Of a stretch of 63,030 bases of DNA, positions 16,704-25,647 are shown one piece after another (position 1 is the stretch's first letter; each line of letters starts with the position of its first letter). Under the pieces are notes generated by a model. The model was not told the origin of the DNA and did no database searches. It worked only from the letters and a program-made list of their open reading frames with translations. The stretch lies in NCBI GenBank assembly GCA_002894665.1, contig NCRB01000010.1, positions 1-63,030 on the forward strand, read 5' to 3'. Origin of the DNA: Salinivenus iranica. GTDB taxonomy: Bacteria; Bacteroidota; Rhodothermia; Rhodothermales; Salinibacteraceae. A program made the position numbers and the translations under genes.

Positions 16704-18095
16704 ATGTCCCGCTCGTTGCTTGCTGTCACGCTCGCCGCCGCTCTCACTCTCGGGCTTGTGATGGGCTGCGGCCCATCCGCCGAGCCCCCGGCTCCCGAGT
16801 CGGATGCCATTGAGGGAGTGGGGGAGCCCGCCTGGGTGCAGGACGCCACGATCTACGAGGTGTTTATCCCGGATGCCTCGGAGGAGGGCACCTTTCGGGG
16901 GCTCATCGGTCGCCTCGACGAGATCGAAGAACTGGGCATCAACACGCTCTGGCTCATGCCCATCCATCCGATTGGGGAGGAGCGGCGCAAGAGTGAGATT
17001 GGGCCGCTCGGCTCGCCGTACTCCATCAAAGACTACCGGGCCGTCAACCCCGACTACGGAACGAAGGCGGACTTTCAGGCCCTCGTCGACTCGGTGCACG
17101 CCCGCGACATGCACATCATCATCGACCTCGTGGCCAACCACACGGCCTGGGACCACCCCTGGCTGGAGGAGCACCCCGACATGTACACCGACGGGCCCAT
17201 CAACGGCTTCACGGTGCCCGTGATGAACGGCGACACGACCGACTGGACCGACGTGGTCGACCTCGACTACGACAACCCGCGCACCCGGCAGGAGATGATC
17301 GATGCCATGCAGTACTGGGTGCGCGAGTTCAACATCGACGGCTACCGGGCGGACGTGGCCGGGGCGGTGCCTTCGGACTTCTGGGACGCGGCCATCGACT
17401 CGGTGGAGGCCGTGAAGCCGGTAATGATGCTGGCCGAGGCGGCCGAACCTGAAATGCACGAGGTGGGCTTCGATCTGACCTATGCCTGGCCCTTCTACGA
17501 CCGGCTGAAGCGCGTGTGGTCCGAGGATCGACCGGTGGGGACGCTCGCGAGCCAGGTCGACTCCACCCTCAACGCCCTGCCCGGGGACGGGAGGCGGATG
17601 CGCTTTACCACGAACCACGACGAGACGATGTGGGACGCCCCGCCGCCCGAACTCTTCGACGGGGTCGAGGGCTCGAAGGCGGCGTTCGTTCTGGCGTCCA
17701 CCCTGCCGGGCGTGCCGCTCGTCTACAACGGACAGGAGCTAGGGGTGCAGGACACGGTTTCGTTCTTCGCCCGTACGCCCCACGACTGGGAGCAGGACGC
17801 GGCGCTCACGGACTTCTTCCGTTCCCAGCTCTCGCTCTATCGTGACAGCCCCGCCCTGCAGCACGGAGAACTGAACGTGCTCTCGCCGGACGCGGAGGAC
17901 GTGCTCGTGTACACCCGCAGCGCTGACGAGGAAGAGATGCTGCTGGCCGTGAATGTGCGCGGCGAGGCGGCGACGGTGGACGTGCCGGCCGAGTACACTG
18001 ACGCGACGCTCGTGGACGCGACGACTGGGGAAGAGGTCTCGGGCGATGCGATGGAGCTCGGGCCGTACGGCTACCGCATCCTCTCTGTCGAGTAG
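16704..18095 (+). CDS. GH13 alpha-amylase family lipoprotein
   Basis: 463 aa. The N-terminus MSRSLLAVTLAAALTLGLV ends in VMGC with Cys22, a plausible lipobox, so the protein is probably anchored in the envelope. The (beta/alpha)8 barrel has the GH13 regions: DLVANHT (I), GYRADVAG with nucleophile Asp217 (II), MMLAEAAEPE with acid/base Glu245 (III) and FTTNHDE with Asp306 (IV). A small C-terminal beta domain follows. Substrate is probably an alpha-glucan. ATG at 16704 is chosen over an upstream in-frame start because it begins the signal peptide. The MFS gene lies 56 bp downstream. Confidence 0.88.
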   Translation: MSRSLLAVTLAAALTLGLVMGCGPSAEPPAPESDAIEGVGEPAWVQDATIYEVFIPDASEEGTFRGLIGRLDEIEELGINTLWLMPIHPIGEERRKSEIGPLGSPYSIKDYRAVNPDYGTKADFQALVDSVHARDMHIIIDLVANHTAWDHPWLEEHPDMYTDGPINGFTVPVMNGDTTDWTDVVDLDYDNPRTRQEMIDAMQYWVREFNIDGYRADVAGAVPSDFWDAAIDSVEAVKPVMMLAEAAEPEMHEVGFDLTYAWPFYDRLKRVWSEDRPVGTLASQVDSTLNALPGDGRRMRFTTNHDETMWDAPPPELFDGVEGSKAAFVLASTLPGVPLVYNGQELGVQDTVSFFARTPHDWEQDAALTDFFRSQLSLYRDSPALQHGELNVLSPDAEDVLVYTRSADEEEMLLAVNVRGEAATVDVPAEYTDATLVDATTGEEVSGDAMELGPYGYRILSVE

Positions 18096-18151
18096 GGGGA
18101 GAGTGCCTCGCGGCTCTCTGGCACTGGTTCCTGGGATGAGGCAGGACGGAC

Positions 18152-19387
18152 ATGGTCGGCTCTGAGGAGGCGTCGAACGAGTCCGGGGCGAGGGAGGCGG
18201 ACGGAACGCCCGCCCCTACGGTCCCGCTCCGCGACCCAGGCCTTTGGCTGCTCTTCGGCGTGACGGTCGTGGCGGTGGGAAACGTGTCGAGCGTGGCCCC
18301 CTCGTTTCCCCTCCTCGAAGAGGCGCTCGGCGTATCGCGGGGAGCGGTCGGATGGGTGGTGACGGCCTACGCCCTGCCGGGCATCCTGAGCGCTCCGATC
18401 GCGGGCGTGCTGGCCGACCGGGTGGGGCGGAGGCGGGTCCTGGTGCCCACGCTGGTGGTGTTCGGGCTGGCGGGCGGGGCGTGCGCGCTGGTGCGGTCGT
18501 TCCCGCTGCTGCTGGCCCTGCGGGCAGTGCAGGGGGCCGCCGCGGCCCCCCTCGTAGGACTCGCCGTCACCATGATCGGCGACCGGTACGACGGAGTGAA
18601 GCGGGCCGCCGCGGTGGGCTACAACGCCTCGGCCCTCAACGTGGGCACGGCCCTATACCCGGCACTCGGCGGGGCGCTCGCCGCCATCGCCTGGTTCTGG
18701 CCGTTTGCGCTTCCGCTCCTGGCCCTGCCCGTGGCGGCGGCGGTGGCCTGGGGGCTCGATCCGCCGCCGCTCCAGCGCGCACACACCCTCGCCGACTACC
18801 GCGCCGTGGCGCGCGATCGGCTCACGGACCGCCGCGTGGTGGGGCTCCTGCTGGTCAACCTGGGCGTGTTCGTGCTGCTCTTCGGGGCGTTCATCACGTA
18901 CGTGCCCGAGCTGCTGGACGCCCGGTTCGGGTCACCGTCCACCGTCGCAGGCGTTGTACTCGCGGCGGCGTCGGTGTCGAGCGGCTTAGTGGCGACGCAA
19001 ATCGGGCGGTTGACCACCGCCATTGAGCCGCGCCGGCTCATCCAAGTCTCACTGCTCATCGACGGCGGGGCGCTGGCCTGCATGCCGCTCACATCCGGAC
19101 CGTGGAGCGTCGGGGCAGCCGCGCTCCTGTTCGGCGTAGCGCAGGGCCTCAACCAGCCCGCCCTGCAGACGTGCCTCACGGAGCTGACCTCGGACGCCTC
19201 CCGCGGCGTGGTCCTGTCGCTGAATGGGATGGTGCTGCGGGTGGGGGAGGCCGTGGGGCCGCTGCTGATGGGCGCGGCGCTGGTGTGGGGCGGCATCGAC
19301 GCCGTGTTCTACGTCGCGGCGGGCGTGGCGGGGCTCACGGCCGGCGGGGCGGTGTATGCGCTGCGCCCTTTAGCACCGGTAGCATGA
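18152..19387 (+). CDS. MFS transporter (drug/sugar efflux type)
   Basis: 411 aa with about 12 transmembrane helices. The MFS motif A between helices 2 and 3 is clear (GVLADRVGRRRVLVPTL), and the helix 5 motif (GYNASALNVGTALYPALGG) resembles the DHA1 drug:H+ antiporters. A disordered acidic N-tail of about 25 residues precedes the first helix. It follows the GH13 lipoprotein gene in the same direction, so sugar export or import is possible, but sequence alone favours no substrate. Confidence 0.82.
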   Translation: MVGSEEASNESGAREADGTPAPTVPLRDPGLWLLFGVTVVAVGNVSSVAPSFPLLEEALGVSRGAVGWVVTAYALPGILSAPIAGVLADRVGRRRVLVPTLVVFGLAGGACALVRSFPLLLALRAVQGAAAAPLVGLAVTMIGDRYDGVKRAAAVGYNASALNVGTALYPALGGALAAIAWFWPFALPLLALPVAAAVAWGLDPPPLQRAHTLADYRAVARDRLTDRRVVGLLLVNLGVFVLLFGAFITYVPELLDARFGSPSTVAGVVLAAASVSSGLVATQIGRLTTAIEPRRLIQVSLLIDGGALACMPLTSGPWSVGAAALLFGVAQGLNQPALQTCLTELTSDASRGVVLSLNGMVLRVGEAVGPLLMGAALVWGGIDAVFYVAAGVAGLTAGGAVYALRPLAPVA

Positions 19388-19574
19388 AGGGGGGAGAGAT
19401 CTTCTGGGGCCTGCTGAAACCGACCGAAAATGCTGAGGCCGTGGAGATGTCCCCGCTCCGGCTCTCTGCAGTCGCGCCTTCGGTCGAAGTGAGGTGCGTT
19501 CGATTGAGATGGCAATTCGTCCTCTGGTACCCGCGCAGGGGACCCGTCGACGACTCGAAGGGGGGCGGTCGGGG

Positions 19575-19886
19575 CTGAGTACTTCGTCAAGTTAATTCTT
19601 TGGGGGCCGAATCGAACTCAAAATCCCGAACATCCAGCACGTCATTTCGAGCACGGTCGAGACATCTTCCTGGCGAAGCCGCCGCTTTCGGGGAGGCTTC
19701 TCGACTGTGCTGGGAGCGAAGCGCCCTGAGCGTAAGCGAAGAAGTGCTCGTGGAGTGCGACCGCATAGTCACCGGGCTGCGCTGGGAGCGGAGCGACCGA
19801 GTGCTCTCCGGGGTGCGCTCGAAGCGACCTGCCTCAGGGATTTTGAGTTCGCTCCCCCCTAAAAACAAAGTTGACGGTGTACTGAG
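19575..19886. repeat. Foldback (MITE-like) element with long imperfect inverted ends
   Basis: The outer arms 19575-19627 and 19837-19886 are inverted copies. The best-conserved part is a perfect 15-mer, CGAACTCAAAATCCC (19613-19627), against GGGATTTTGAGTTCG (19837-19851). Similarity continues outward through a G-run and GTCAA to CTGAGTAC / CTCAGTAC. Inside, AGCACGGTCGAGA (19650-19662) pairs with TCTCGACTGTGCT (19699-19711), one mismatch, and GTCATTTCGAGC recalls repetitive palindromes common in Bacteroidota intergenic DNA. No coding capacity. Confidence 0.75.
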
Positions 19887-19906
19887 TTCGGAATGGACGG
19901 CGGGGG

Positions 19907-19944
19907 AGTGCGCCAAACCTCTGGGGGCGGTGCGCCACATCTCT
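19907..19944. repeat. Two tandem degenerate GTGCGCC repeats in the pilin leader
   Basis: AGTGCGCCAAACCTCT (19907-19922) is followed by GGTGCGCCACATCTCT (19929-19944). The first 15 nt recur exactly at 27206-27220, in the leader of the PilT-like gene. This may be a protein-binding site or part of a dispersed repeat. Confidence 0.6.
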
Positions 19945-20145
19945 CCCTGTGACGCGGCAAATCTTCCCTTCGGGTGCGCCGCTCCTTCACGGTCCAAGCC
20001 CGAGGAGGGCCCTACACTTGGTTTGCGTCAAAAACGGAGTGCTCCGGCGGGCTCGATCCAACGGAGGGCTACCCCGGCGCAATACCTCAAGGTGCTCCCC
20101 GAGCACTTCCAACAAAGTCCTTCCCCTTTCTGAACAACTCCTCCC

Positions 20146-20586
20146 ATGGGACAACAACAACTTCTCCTCCTCGTCCTCGCTACGGTCATCGTCGGCATCG
20201 CGACGGTTGTCGGCATCCAGGCCTTCTCGCAAAACAACGTCAAGTCCAACGCGGACGCCATGTTGAACGACGCGGTCCGCATTGCTTCTGACGCCCAGGC
20301 ATGGGCCCAGAAGGCGCAACCGTTCGGTGGTCCTGCCGACTTCGCTGACTTCACGGCGCTGACAGACCTTAACCAACTCGGGTACCAGACTGACGCGACT
20401 GGAGCGTACGTCACCCTCAATGGCGCCTGCACCCTTGCTGACGGTGCCGGCCCAGTGATCACGTGCGTTAATGCTGAACTTGAGAACGAAGTCACGGCAA
20501 CTATCGACAACACCGTCGACAACGGACTCTCGGATGCGTCGATCACCGGCGAAGTAGTTCGTCTTGGTGAAGCTGCCGCCCAATAG
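20146..20586 (+). CDS. Minimal type IV pilin-like major subunit candidate
   Basis: 146 aa. The N-terminus is MGQQQLLLLVLATVIVG, then IATVVGIQAF: a hydrophobic helix directly after a two-residue leader. This looks like a type IV pilin whose leader has shrunk to Met-Gly. There is no Glu5 and no long basic leader. A helical stretch with SNADAMLNDAVRIASDAQAW follows, then a small beta-rich head with one Cys pair (GACTL, ITCVN). It is the first gene of the pilus locus and is followed by two hairpins, which would allow it to be made in excess. Major-pilin status is an inference from position. Confidence 0.65.
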   Translation: MGQQQLLLLVLATVIVGIATVVGIQAFSQNNVKSNADAMLNDAVRIASDAQAWAQKAQPFGGPADFADFTALTDLNQLGYQTDATGAYVTLNGACTLADGAGPVITCVNAELENEVTATIDNTVDNGLSDASITGEVVRLGEAAAQ

Positions 20587-20587
20587 A

Positions 20588-20603
20588 GCTTTCGGTCGAA
20601 AGC
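20588..20603 (+). other. Small palindrome after the pilin stop
   Basis: GCTTTC-GGTC-GAAAGC, 1 nt after the stop codon. A 6-bp stem that could stabilise the 3' end of the pilin mRNA. Confidence 0.5.
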
Positions 20604-20619
20604 AATAGTTCCTCAAGTA

Positions 20620-20652
20620 CGCTCCCCGGTCGATGGCTCTGATCGGGGGGCG
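20620..20652 (+). terminator. Strong hairpin between pilin and pilC; likely attenuator
   Basis: CGCTCCCCGGTC (20620-20631) pairs over 12 positions with GATCGGGGGGCG (20641-20652), two G-T pairs, loop of 9. No U-tract follows, so it is more likely a partial terminator or 3' end protector than a strict stop. Confidence 0.55.
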
Positions 20653-20769
20653 CTTGGGGTTCCGGGAGGGTGCTTCCCGCCGGGCGGTCCACTGAAGCAG
20701 AAGGACTCGCGCCGCCCTACGAGAATCAGCCCCCACGTCCCCCTTCACTCGCTTCCCTCGCCCCCGTCC

Positions 20770-22128
20770 ATGCCCGTCCGCGAATACCGCTTTAGTGGGG
20801 TCAACACCATCGGCGAGCCTGTCCGCGGCACCGTCTTCGCCCCCAGCAAGCGCGCGGCGAACCGCCGCATCGACGACCTCTCCGAGAAGCACAAGTTTCG
20901 ACCCGACACCGTGGAGCAGCGCCGCACCTACCGGTACAAGGTGCGTACCGCGGCCGGCGCCGTCGTGAAGGGCGAGCAGAAGGCCTATACTCCACAGGAA
21001 GTACACGCCGCCCTGGAGCGCATGGGGCTCGAAGTCCTGAAGGTGCAGAAGAAGCTGCTGGACGTCCAGATGAAGCCGTCGAGCACGGACATCGTGCTCT
21101 TCGTGCGCCTGGCGGCCAACATGCTCAAGCGCCAGCTGCCGTTCGACGAGGTGCTCACGCTCCTCATCGCCGACGCCACGAGCGCGCCGCTCCGCCAGAT
21201 GATGCGCGACCTGCAGGCCGACCTCAAGAGCGGCATGAATGCCCAGAATGCGTTCATGAAGCACCAGCACGTGCTCGGTAAGTTTACGGCCTACATGCTC
21301 GGCCTCGCGGCCTCCAGCGGCAACATGGCCGGGATGTTCGAGGCGACCGCCAAGTACCTGGAGCGCAAGGACGAGTTCAAGAAGAACGTCCGAAGCGCCC
21401 TCATCACCCCGACCCTCACGCTTCTGGCGACGATTGCGGCGTTCGTGTGGTACATCTGGTACATCATCCCCTCCTACGCCGGGCTCTTCGTCAACTACAA
21501 CATCGAGCTGCCCCCGCTCACGTCCGCGTCCCTCGCCTTCGCCGGCTGGATGGACCAGTACTGGATGTGGGTGGTCGGCGTCTTCGTGGTGGCCACCGGC
21601 GCGTTCATTGCCTGGTCGCAGACCACGAAGGGCAAGTTCCTCATCCACAAGTACATGATCCAGCTGCCGTTCATCGGGCCGCTGCTTCACAAGCTCAACC
21701 TGGAGGTCTTCTGCCGCGTGTTCGGTGTGCTCTACACCGGCGCGGGGGAGAACCAGGAGGTCATGAAGATCGCCGCCGAGGCCACGGGCAACACCTACAT
21801 CGAGCACCAGGTGAAGACGGTGACCGTGCCTCTCATGATGGCGCGCGGCACCGACCTCATCGCGGCCATGGAGGCCGCCGAAGTGTTCACGCCGATGGTG
21901 CTGGCTCGCTTCCGCACCGGCGCCGAGACCGGCTCCGTGCGCGAGAGTGCCAATGAGATGGGCGAGTTCTACGAGAAGGAAACCACCCTGAAGCTGGAGG
22001 CGACCGTCGAGGGCATCAAGACCGCCACCGCCGTGGTCATCTCCATCATGGTGGCCATTCTCACGATCGTCTCCGCCGAGTCGGCGCTGATTCAGCCCAC
22101 GACCTCGGACATCATGTTCAAAAACTAA
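20770..22128 (+). CDS. pilC: PilC/GspF-type inner-membrane platform protein
   Basis: 452 aa. Two GspF domains flank membrane helices. The first is at about residues 110-235 (FVRLAANMLKRQLPFDEVL, LGLAASSGNMAGMFEATAKY) and the second at about 315-440 (VFCRVFGVLYTGAGENQEVM, RTGAETGSVRESANEMGEFY). Helices lie near 218-240, 265-290 and at the C-terminus. The first 80 residues form a soluble pair of small domains. PilC connects the cytoplasmic ATPases to the pilin-extracting complex. The PilB gene starts 22 bp after the stop, the same operon. Confidence 0.9.
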   Translation: MPVREYRFSGVNTIGEPVRGTVFAPSKRAANRRIDDLSEKHKFRPDTVEQRRTYRYKVRTAAGAVVKGEQKAYTPQEVHAALERMGLEVLKVQKKLLDVQMKPSSTDIVLFVRLAANMLKRQLPFDEVLTLLIADATSAPLRQMMRDLQADLKSGMNAQNAFMKHQHVLGKFTAYMLGLAASSGNMAGMFEATAKYLERKDEFKKNVRSALITPTLTLLATIAAFVWYIWYIIPSYAGLFVNYNIELPPLTSASLAFAGWMDQYWMWVVGVFVVATGAFIAWSQTTKGKFLIHKYMIQLPFIGPLLHKLNLEVFCRVFGVLYTGAGENQEVMKIAAEATGNTYIEHQVKTVTVPLMMARGTDLIAAMEAAEVFTPMVLARFRTGAETGSVRESANEMGEFYEKETTLKLEATVEGIKTATAVVISIMVAILTIVSAESALIQPTTSDIMFKN

Positions 22129-22150
22129 CCCTTCTCTCTCCCCCATCTTC

Positions 22151-24124
22151 ATGAGTGACAAAGACGTGAACACGTACCGGGACGAGGAGGGATTCGTTTT
22201 TCTTGAGACCGGGGCGACGGGGGGCGACGGCCGCCCGGGCGACACCGACGATGTGTCGGTCGATTCGCCCGTCGGCGCTCTGTCACGTAATGGGACGGCC
22301 GCCGCGACGGACGAGCTCCCCGCAGCCCTGCAGCGCGACCGTGTGGTAACGGCGCTCCTCCGCGCCCAGTCGATTACGCCGCAGGAGGCCCGCGAGACGC
22401 ACGCCGAGTGGACCCGCACCGGCGAGCGGACGGCCCTCTGGCGCGTGTTGGCCAAGCACCCGACCGTGGACCGCACCCTCGTCTTTGCCGAGGCGGCCCG
22501 CATCTACGCCTTCCGTGAGGAGGTGGTCGACCCCGACCAGATCAACGCCGACTTCGTGCGCCGCGTCATTGAGCAGTTCGACCGGCCGGACCAGGACAAG
22601 CTGCTGGCCATGCGCCTGTTGCCGCTCCGCGAGGAGCGGGACGAGCAGCGCGGCATTTCCCGCCTCGTCTTTGCCACGTACGATCCCACCCGCCCCGAGC
22701 TCTACCAGATTGCCCACGACGTGGGCCTCGCCCACTTTGAGCTGCGGTACGCGCCGGAGGCCATTGTGGCGCCCCTGCTCGACGAGCTCTACCCCCGCCG
22801 CAACGAGTACCTCGAGCGCATTGAGGCCGACGAGCAGGCCAGTTCGTTCGACCTGGGCGCCTCCTACGAGGAGCGCGACCGGGGCCTCGTGGACGAAGAG
22901 CAATTGGAGGCCGAAATCAACCGCTCCTCGCTCATCAACCTGTTCGAGGCCGCCCTCGTGGAGGCCGTGCGGATGGGAGCGAGTGACATCCACGTGTTTC
23001 CCAGCCCGGCCCGCGAGACCGAAATCCACATGCGCGTCGATGGGATGCTGCAGCTCTGGCACACCCAGGACAAGGTGCACCCCGAGGCCATGCTGGCCGT
23101 GGTGAAGGACCGCTGCCTGAACGTCGACCGCTTCGACCGCGAGGTTGCGCAGGACGGATACATCCAGCGCACGGTCGACGGCAGCCTCATCCGCTACCGC
23201 GTCTCCGTGCTCCCGCTGGCCGACACCAGCCGAGAGGTCAAGGCCGAGAGCATCGTGATTCGTGTGCTCGACGACCGCCGCGTCTTCACCGACCTGCGCC
23301 AGATTAACCTGCAACCCGAGGCCCTCGCGCGCTTCGAGAAGGCGATCACGCAGCCGCACGGCATGGTCATCATGACCGGCCCCACCGGCTCGGGCAAGAG
23401 CACCACGCTCGCCGCCGCCCTCCACTCGGTCATCGATCCGCAGCGCAACGTGCTAACGGTCGAGGACCCGGTGGAATACATCCTTCCGGGGGCCCGGCAG
23501 ATTAAGCTCGGCCCGCGCCTCCACCTGGAAGACGCCCTGCGCTCCATCCTGCGCCACGACCCCGACATCGTGATGGTGGGAGAGATGCGCGACCGCCCGA
23601 CCGCCGAGCTGGCCATCAAGCTGGCAAACACCGGCCACCTCACGTTCTCCACGCTCCATACCAACGACGCCCCCAGCGCCGTGAGTCGGCTCTACAAGAT
23701 GGGCGTGGAGCCCTTCCTCATCGCGTACGCCATCAACCTGATCGTGGCTCAGCGCCTCGTGCGCACCCTGTGCCCGGCCTGCCGCCAGGTCGATCCATCG
23801 CCCGACCCCGTGCTGCTCCGTGAACTGGGATTCTCGGATGCCGAGATGCGCGAGACTGACTTCTACCGCGCCGGGGAGAACCGCTCGTGCCGCAAGTGCG
23901 CCGGAAGCGGCTACCGCGGCCGGCAGGCCATCGCCGAGGCCCTATATTTCTCCCGCGCCATTCGACACCTCATTGTTGAGTCAGAAGAGTCAATCGATGA
24001 GGACGCCATTCGCGATACTGCGATTGCGGAGGGGATGCTCACGCTTCTCGCCTCCGCCCGCGAGGTGGTGAAGCGCGGCGACACCAGCATCGACGAACTC
24101 CTCCGGGTCGTCTCCACCGATTAA
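22151..24124 (+). CDS. pilB: PilB/GspE-type assembly ATPase
   Basis: 657 aa secretion ATPase. A variable acidic N-terminus of about 60 residues precedes an N1 domain (about 60-220) and the N2 and C domains. Walker A is GPTGSGKSTT (410-419), the Asp box LTVEDPVEY, Walker B DIVMVGEMRD with Glu478, and the His box STLHTNDAPSAVSRL. A C-terminal zinc finger uses Cys541, Cys544, Cys580 and Cys583, a PilB/GspE rather than PilT feature. It powers filament extension. It sits between the pilC gene and three pilin-like genes with only short gaps. Confidence 0.93.
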   Translation: MSDKDVNTYRDEEGFVFLETGATGGDGRPGDTDDVSVDSPVGALSRNGTAAATDELPAALQRDRVVTALLRAQSITPQEARETHAEWTRTGERTALWRVLAKHPTVDRTLVFAEAARIYAFREEVVDPDQINADFVRRVIEQFDRPDQDKLLAMRLLPLREERDEQRGISRLVFATYDPTRPELYQIAHDVGLAHFELRYAPEAIVAPLLDELYPRRNEYLERIEADEQASSFDLGASYEERDRGLVDEEQLEAEINRSSLINLFEAALVEAVRMGASDIHVFPSPARETEIHMRVDGMLQLWHTQDKVHPEAMLAVVKDRCLNVDRFDREVAQDGYIQRTVDGSLIRYRVSVLPLADTSREVKAESIVIRVLDDRRVFTDLRQINLQPEALARFEKAITQPHGMVIMTGPTGSGKSTTLAAALHSVIDPQRNVLTVEDPVEYILPGARQIKLGPRLHLEDALRSILRHDPDIVMVGEMRDRPTAELAIKLANTGHLTFSTLHTNDAPSAVSRLYKMGVEPFLIAYAINLIVAQRLVRTLCPACRQVDPSPDPVLLRELGFSDAEMRETDFYRAGENRSCRKCAGSGYRGRQAIAEALYFSRAIRHLIVESEESIDEDAIRDTAIAEGMLTLLASAREVVKRGDTSIDELLRVVSTD

Positions 24125-24139
24125 GCGCCTGTTCTCTCC

Positions 24140-24820
24140 ATGACCCAAACCCTTTACGGCATTCTTGCCATCGGACTCTTGATGCTCGTGATGCTGTCTC
24201 TTCAACAGGGCGTGGTGGGCTCTACGACCCACCAAACCTTCAGCGAACTCGCCACGCCGGTGCAGGGCGTGGCGACCGACGCGTTCGAACACATGGACCG
24301 CCAGTACTTCGACCGGTACGTCGCGAAGCATGTCGCCGACGCCGTGGACGACGCCAACAAAACATGCGGCCGAGTCGACGATCCGGCCGTCTTCTCGGCT
24401 GTCGCAGACGGATTCTTCTACGACTCCGAGGACGGTGCCCTCGCGCAGTGCGGGGCCGGCGCCACCCCTACCGAGCGGTTCCGTAATTGCTTTTACGTGG
24501 AAGGCTTCCACGGCCTCGCCACGCCCGAGGACCCCATCGAGGTGGAGCGCGACGGCTACACCTACCGGATTGAGGACATCACCATCCGCTACGTAGATGA
24601 GAATACGTACGCCCCGTCGGTCACCCCCACGTTTGCGAAAGAGGTAGACCTCGCCATCACGCACGAGAGCATCCGTGGGGCCGACGGGGAGCCGCTGCAG
24701 ATGCGCTTTCAGCGAGTCCTTCAGTACGATCAGGTGACGAACGCCATTCTCTTCCCCTACTACGGAAAGGGCTTTGCCTGCCCGTCCATCCCACCGTATC
24801 CCGTTCGCCTCGGGATGTAG
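24140..24820 (+). CDS. Pilin-like protein 2 (minor pilin candidate)
   Basis: 226 aa. It starts with MTQTLYGILAIGLLMLVMLS, a single N-terminal hydrophobic helix with almost no leader, then a soluble domain with four Cys (KTCGR, AQCGAG, NCFYV, FACPS). No known domain is recognised. The position directly after the PilB gene, 15 bp away, and the shared architecture with the three other pilin-like genes support a minor pilin or pseudopilin. A prepilin cleavage site is not obvious. Confidence 0.55.
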   Translation: MTQTLYGILAIGLLMLVMLSLQQGVVGSTTHQTFSELATPVQGVATDAFEHMDRQYFDRYVAKHVADAVDDANKTCGRVDDPAVFSAVADGFFYDSEDGALAQCGAGATPTERFRNCFYVEGFHGLATPEDPIEVERDGYTYRIEDITIRYVDENTYAPSVTPTFAKEVDLAITHESIRGADGEPLQMRFQRVLQYDQVTNAILFPYYGKGFACPSIPPYPVRLGM

Positions 24821-24832
24821 CCCGCCACGCCC

Positions 24833-25579
24833 ATGCACGTTCTCCTCGACCATCTCGTCGCCACCATCATCGGCGGCACCGTTATTCTTCTCCTGGCGGT
24901 CCTCGCCTTCCGCGGTCAGGAGACCGCCATCGATAGCACCCAGTACGCGACGGCCAAGACGCGCGTGATCGACTGGGCGCGCATGGTGGAGCAGGACCTC
25001 AACAACGTTGGCTCCGGCCTCACCGGGGCTGAAATCACGGCGGGAGATGCGTTCCAATCGACAGATTTCGAGGCCACGGACGTTTTCTCGTTCCGGATCG
25101 CGCCCGCCGCATTTGCGTCCAGCAGCGATGCGTCCGTCATCGGCGTAGCTCGGGATGCGCACTACGCGGCCATCGGACCGACCGGGGGGACGCGGCTGGT
25201 ATGCTACGAGCGAGAGATGATGGGCACGACCGTGCAGGTGCTGGACGAGGACGACTTGACGCCGGGCGACCAGTACGAGACCGTCGAGCTCTTCCGGATT
25301 GTGCGGAAGGAGGCGCCCAGTTCCGCGACGAACTGTGAAGGACGCCCTGTCCTGGCGCAGTCGTCGCCCACCCTTACGCAGTTCCAAATTCTTCTCCGTG
25401 CCGCTCCCGGCGTACCGGCGGCCTCAACTGCCGACGTGCGGGAAGTAGAGGTCCGGATGCGCATGGTATCGCCCCTCGGCGGTGGCCGCACCGAGGCCGT
25501 CGGCGGCATGCGGCAACACATCGACCAGACCCGCTGGGGCCGCGTCTTCCGCCCCGCCAACCTGGGACGGACACTGTAG
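24833..25579 (+). CDS. Pilin-like protein 3 (minor pilin candidate)
   Basis: 248 aa. The N-terminal membrane helix is HLVATIIGGTVILLLAVLAF, preceded by only seven residues. A long amphipathic stretch (STQYATAKTRVIDWARMVEQ) continues it, as in pilin alpha1, and then DLNNVGSGLTG and a beta-rich domain with Cys in LVCYER and TNCEGR. DLNNVG.G resembles PilW/PulJ-type minor pilins, a weak resemblance. The start is 12 bp after the previous stop. Confidence 0.55.
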   Translation: MHVLLDHLVATIIGGTVILLLAVLAFRGQETAIDSTQYATAKTRVIDWARMVEQDLNNVGSGLTGAEITAGDAFQSTDFEATDVFSFRIAPAAFASSSDASVIGVARDAHYAAIGPTGGTRLVCYEREMMGTTVQVLDEDDLTPGDQYETVELFRIVRKEAPSSATNCEGRPVLAQSSPTLTQFQILLRAAPGVPAASTADVREVEVRMRMVSPLGGGRTEAVGGMRQHIDQTRWGRVFRPANLGRTL

Positions 25580-25647
25580 GGGGTCCGTTTCCCATTCCCC
25601 TCTCCATTGTGGTCGCGCATCGCGGCTCGCCCATCCAACCAACGCAC

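Larger units (their letters stand above)
19388..20145. other. Long non-coding region upstream of the pilus locus
   Basis: About 760 bp without a credible gene. It holds a large foldback repeat (19575-19886), tandem GTGCGCC-type repeats (19907-19944) and the leader of the pilin gene. Open frames in this stretch have no family resemblance and follow the inverted repeats. Confidence 0.75.

Noticed and set aside
19907..20145. c-di-GMP (GEMM) riboswitch before the pilin gene
   Set aside because: Pilin genes often have one, and AAACC and GCGGCAAA pieces occur, but the conserved GEMM core and its paired hairpins could not be assembled.
19987..22503. Long minus-strand open frame across the pilin and pilC genes
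   Set aside because: Low-complexity His/Arg/Gly translation, no family features; it mirrors real plus-strand genes.
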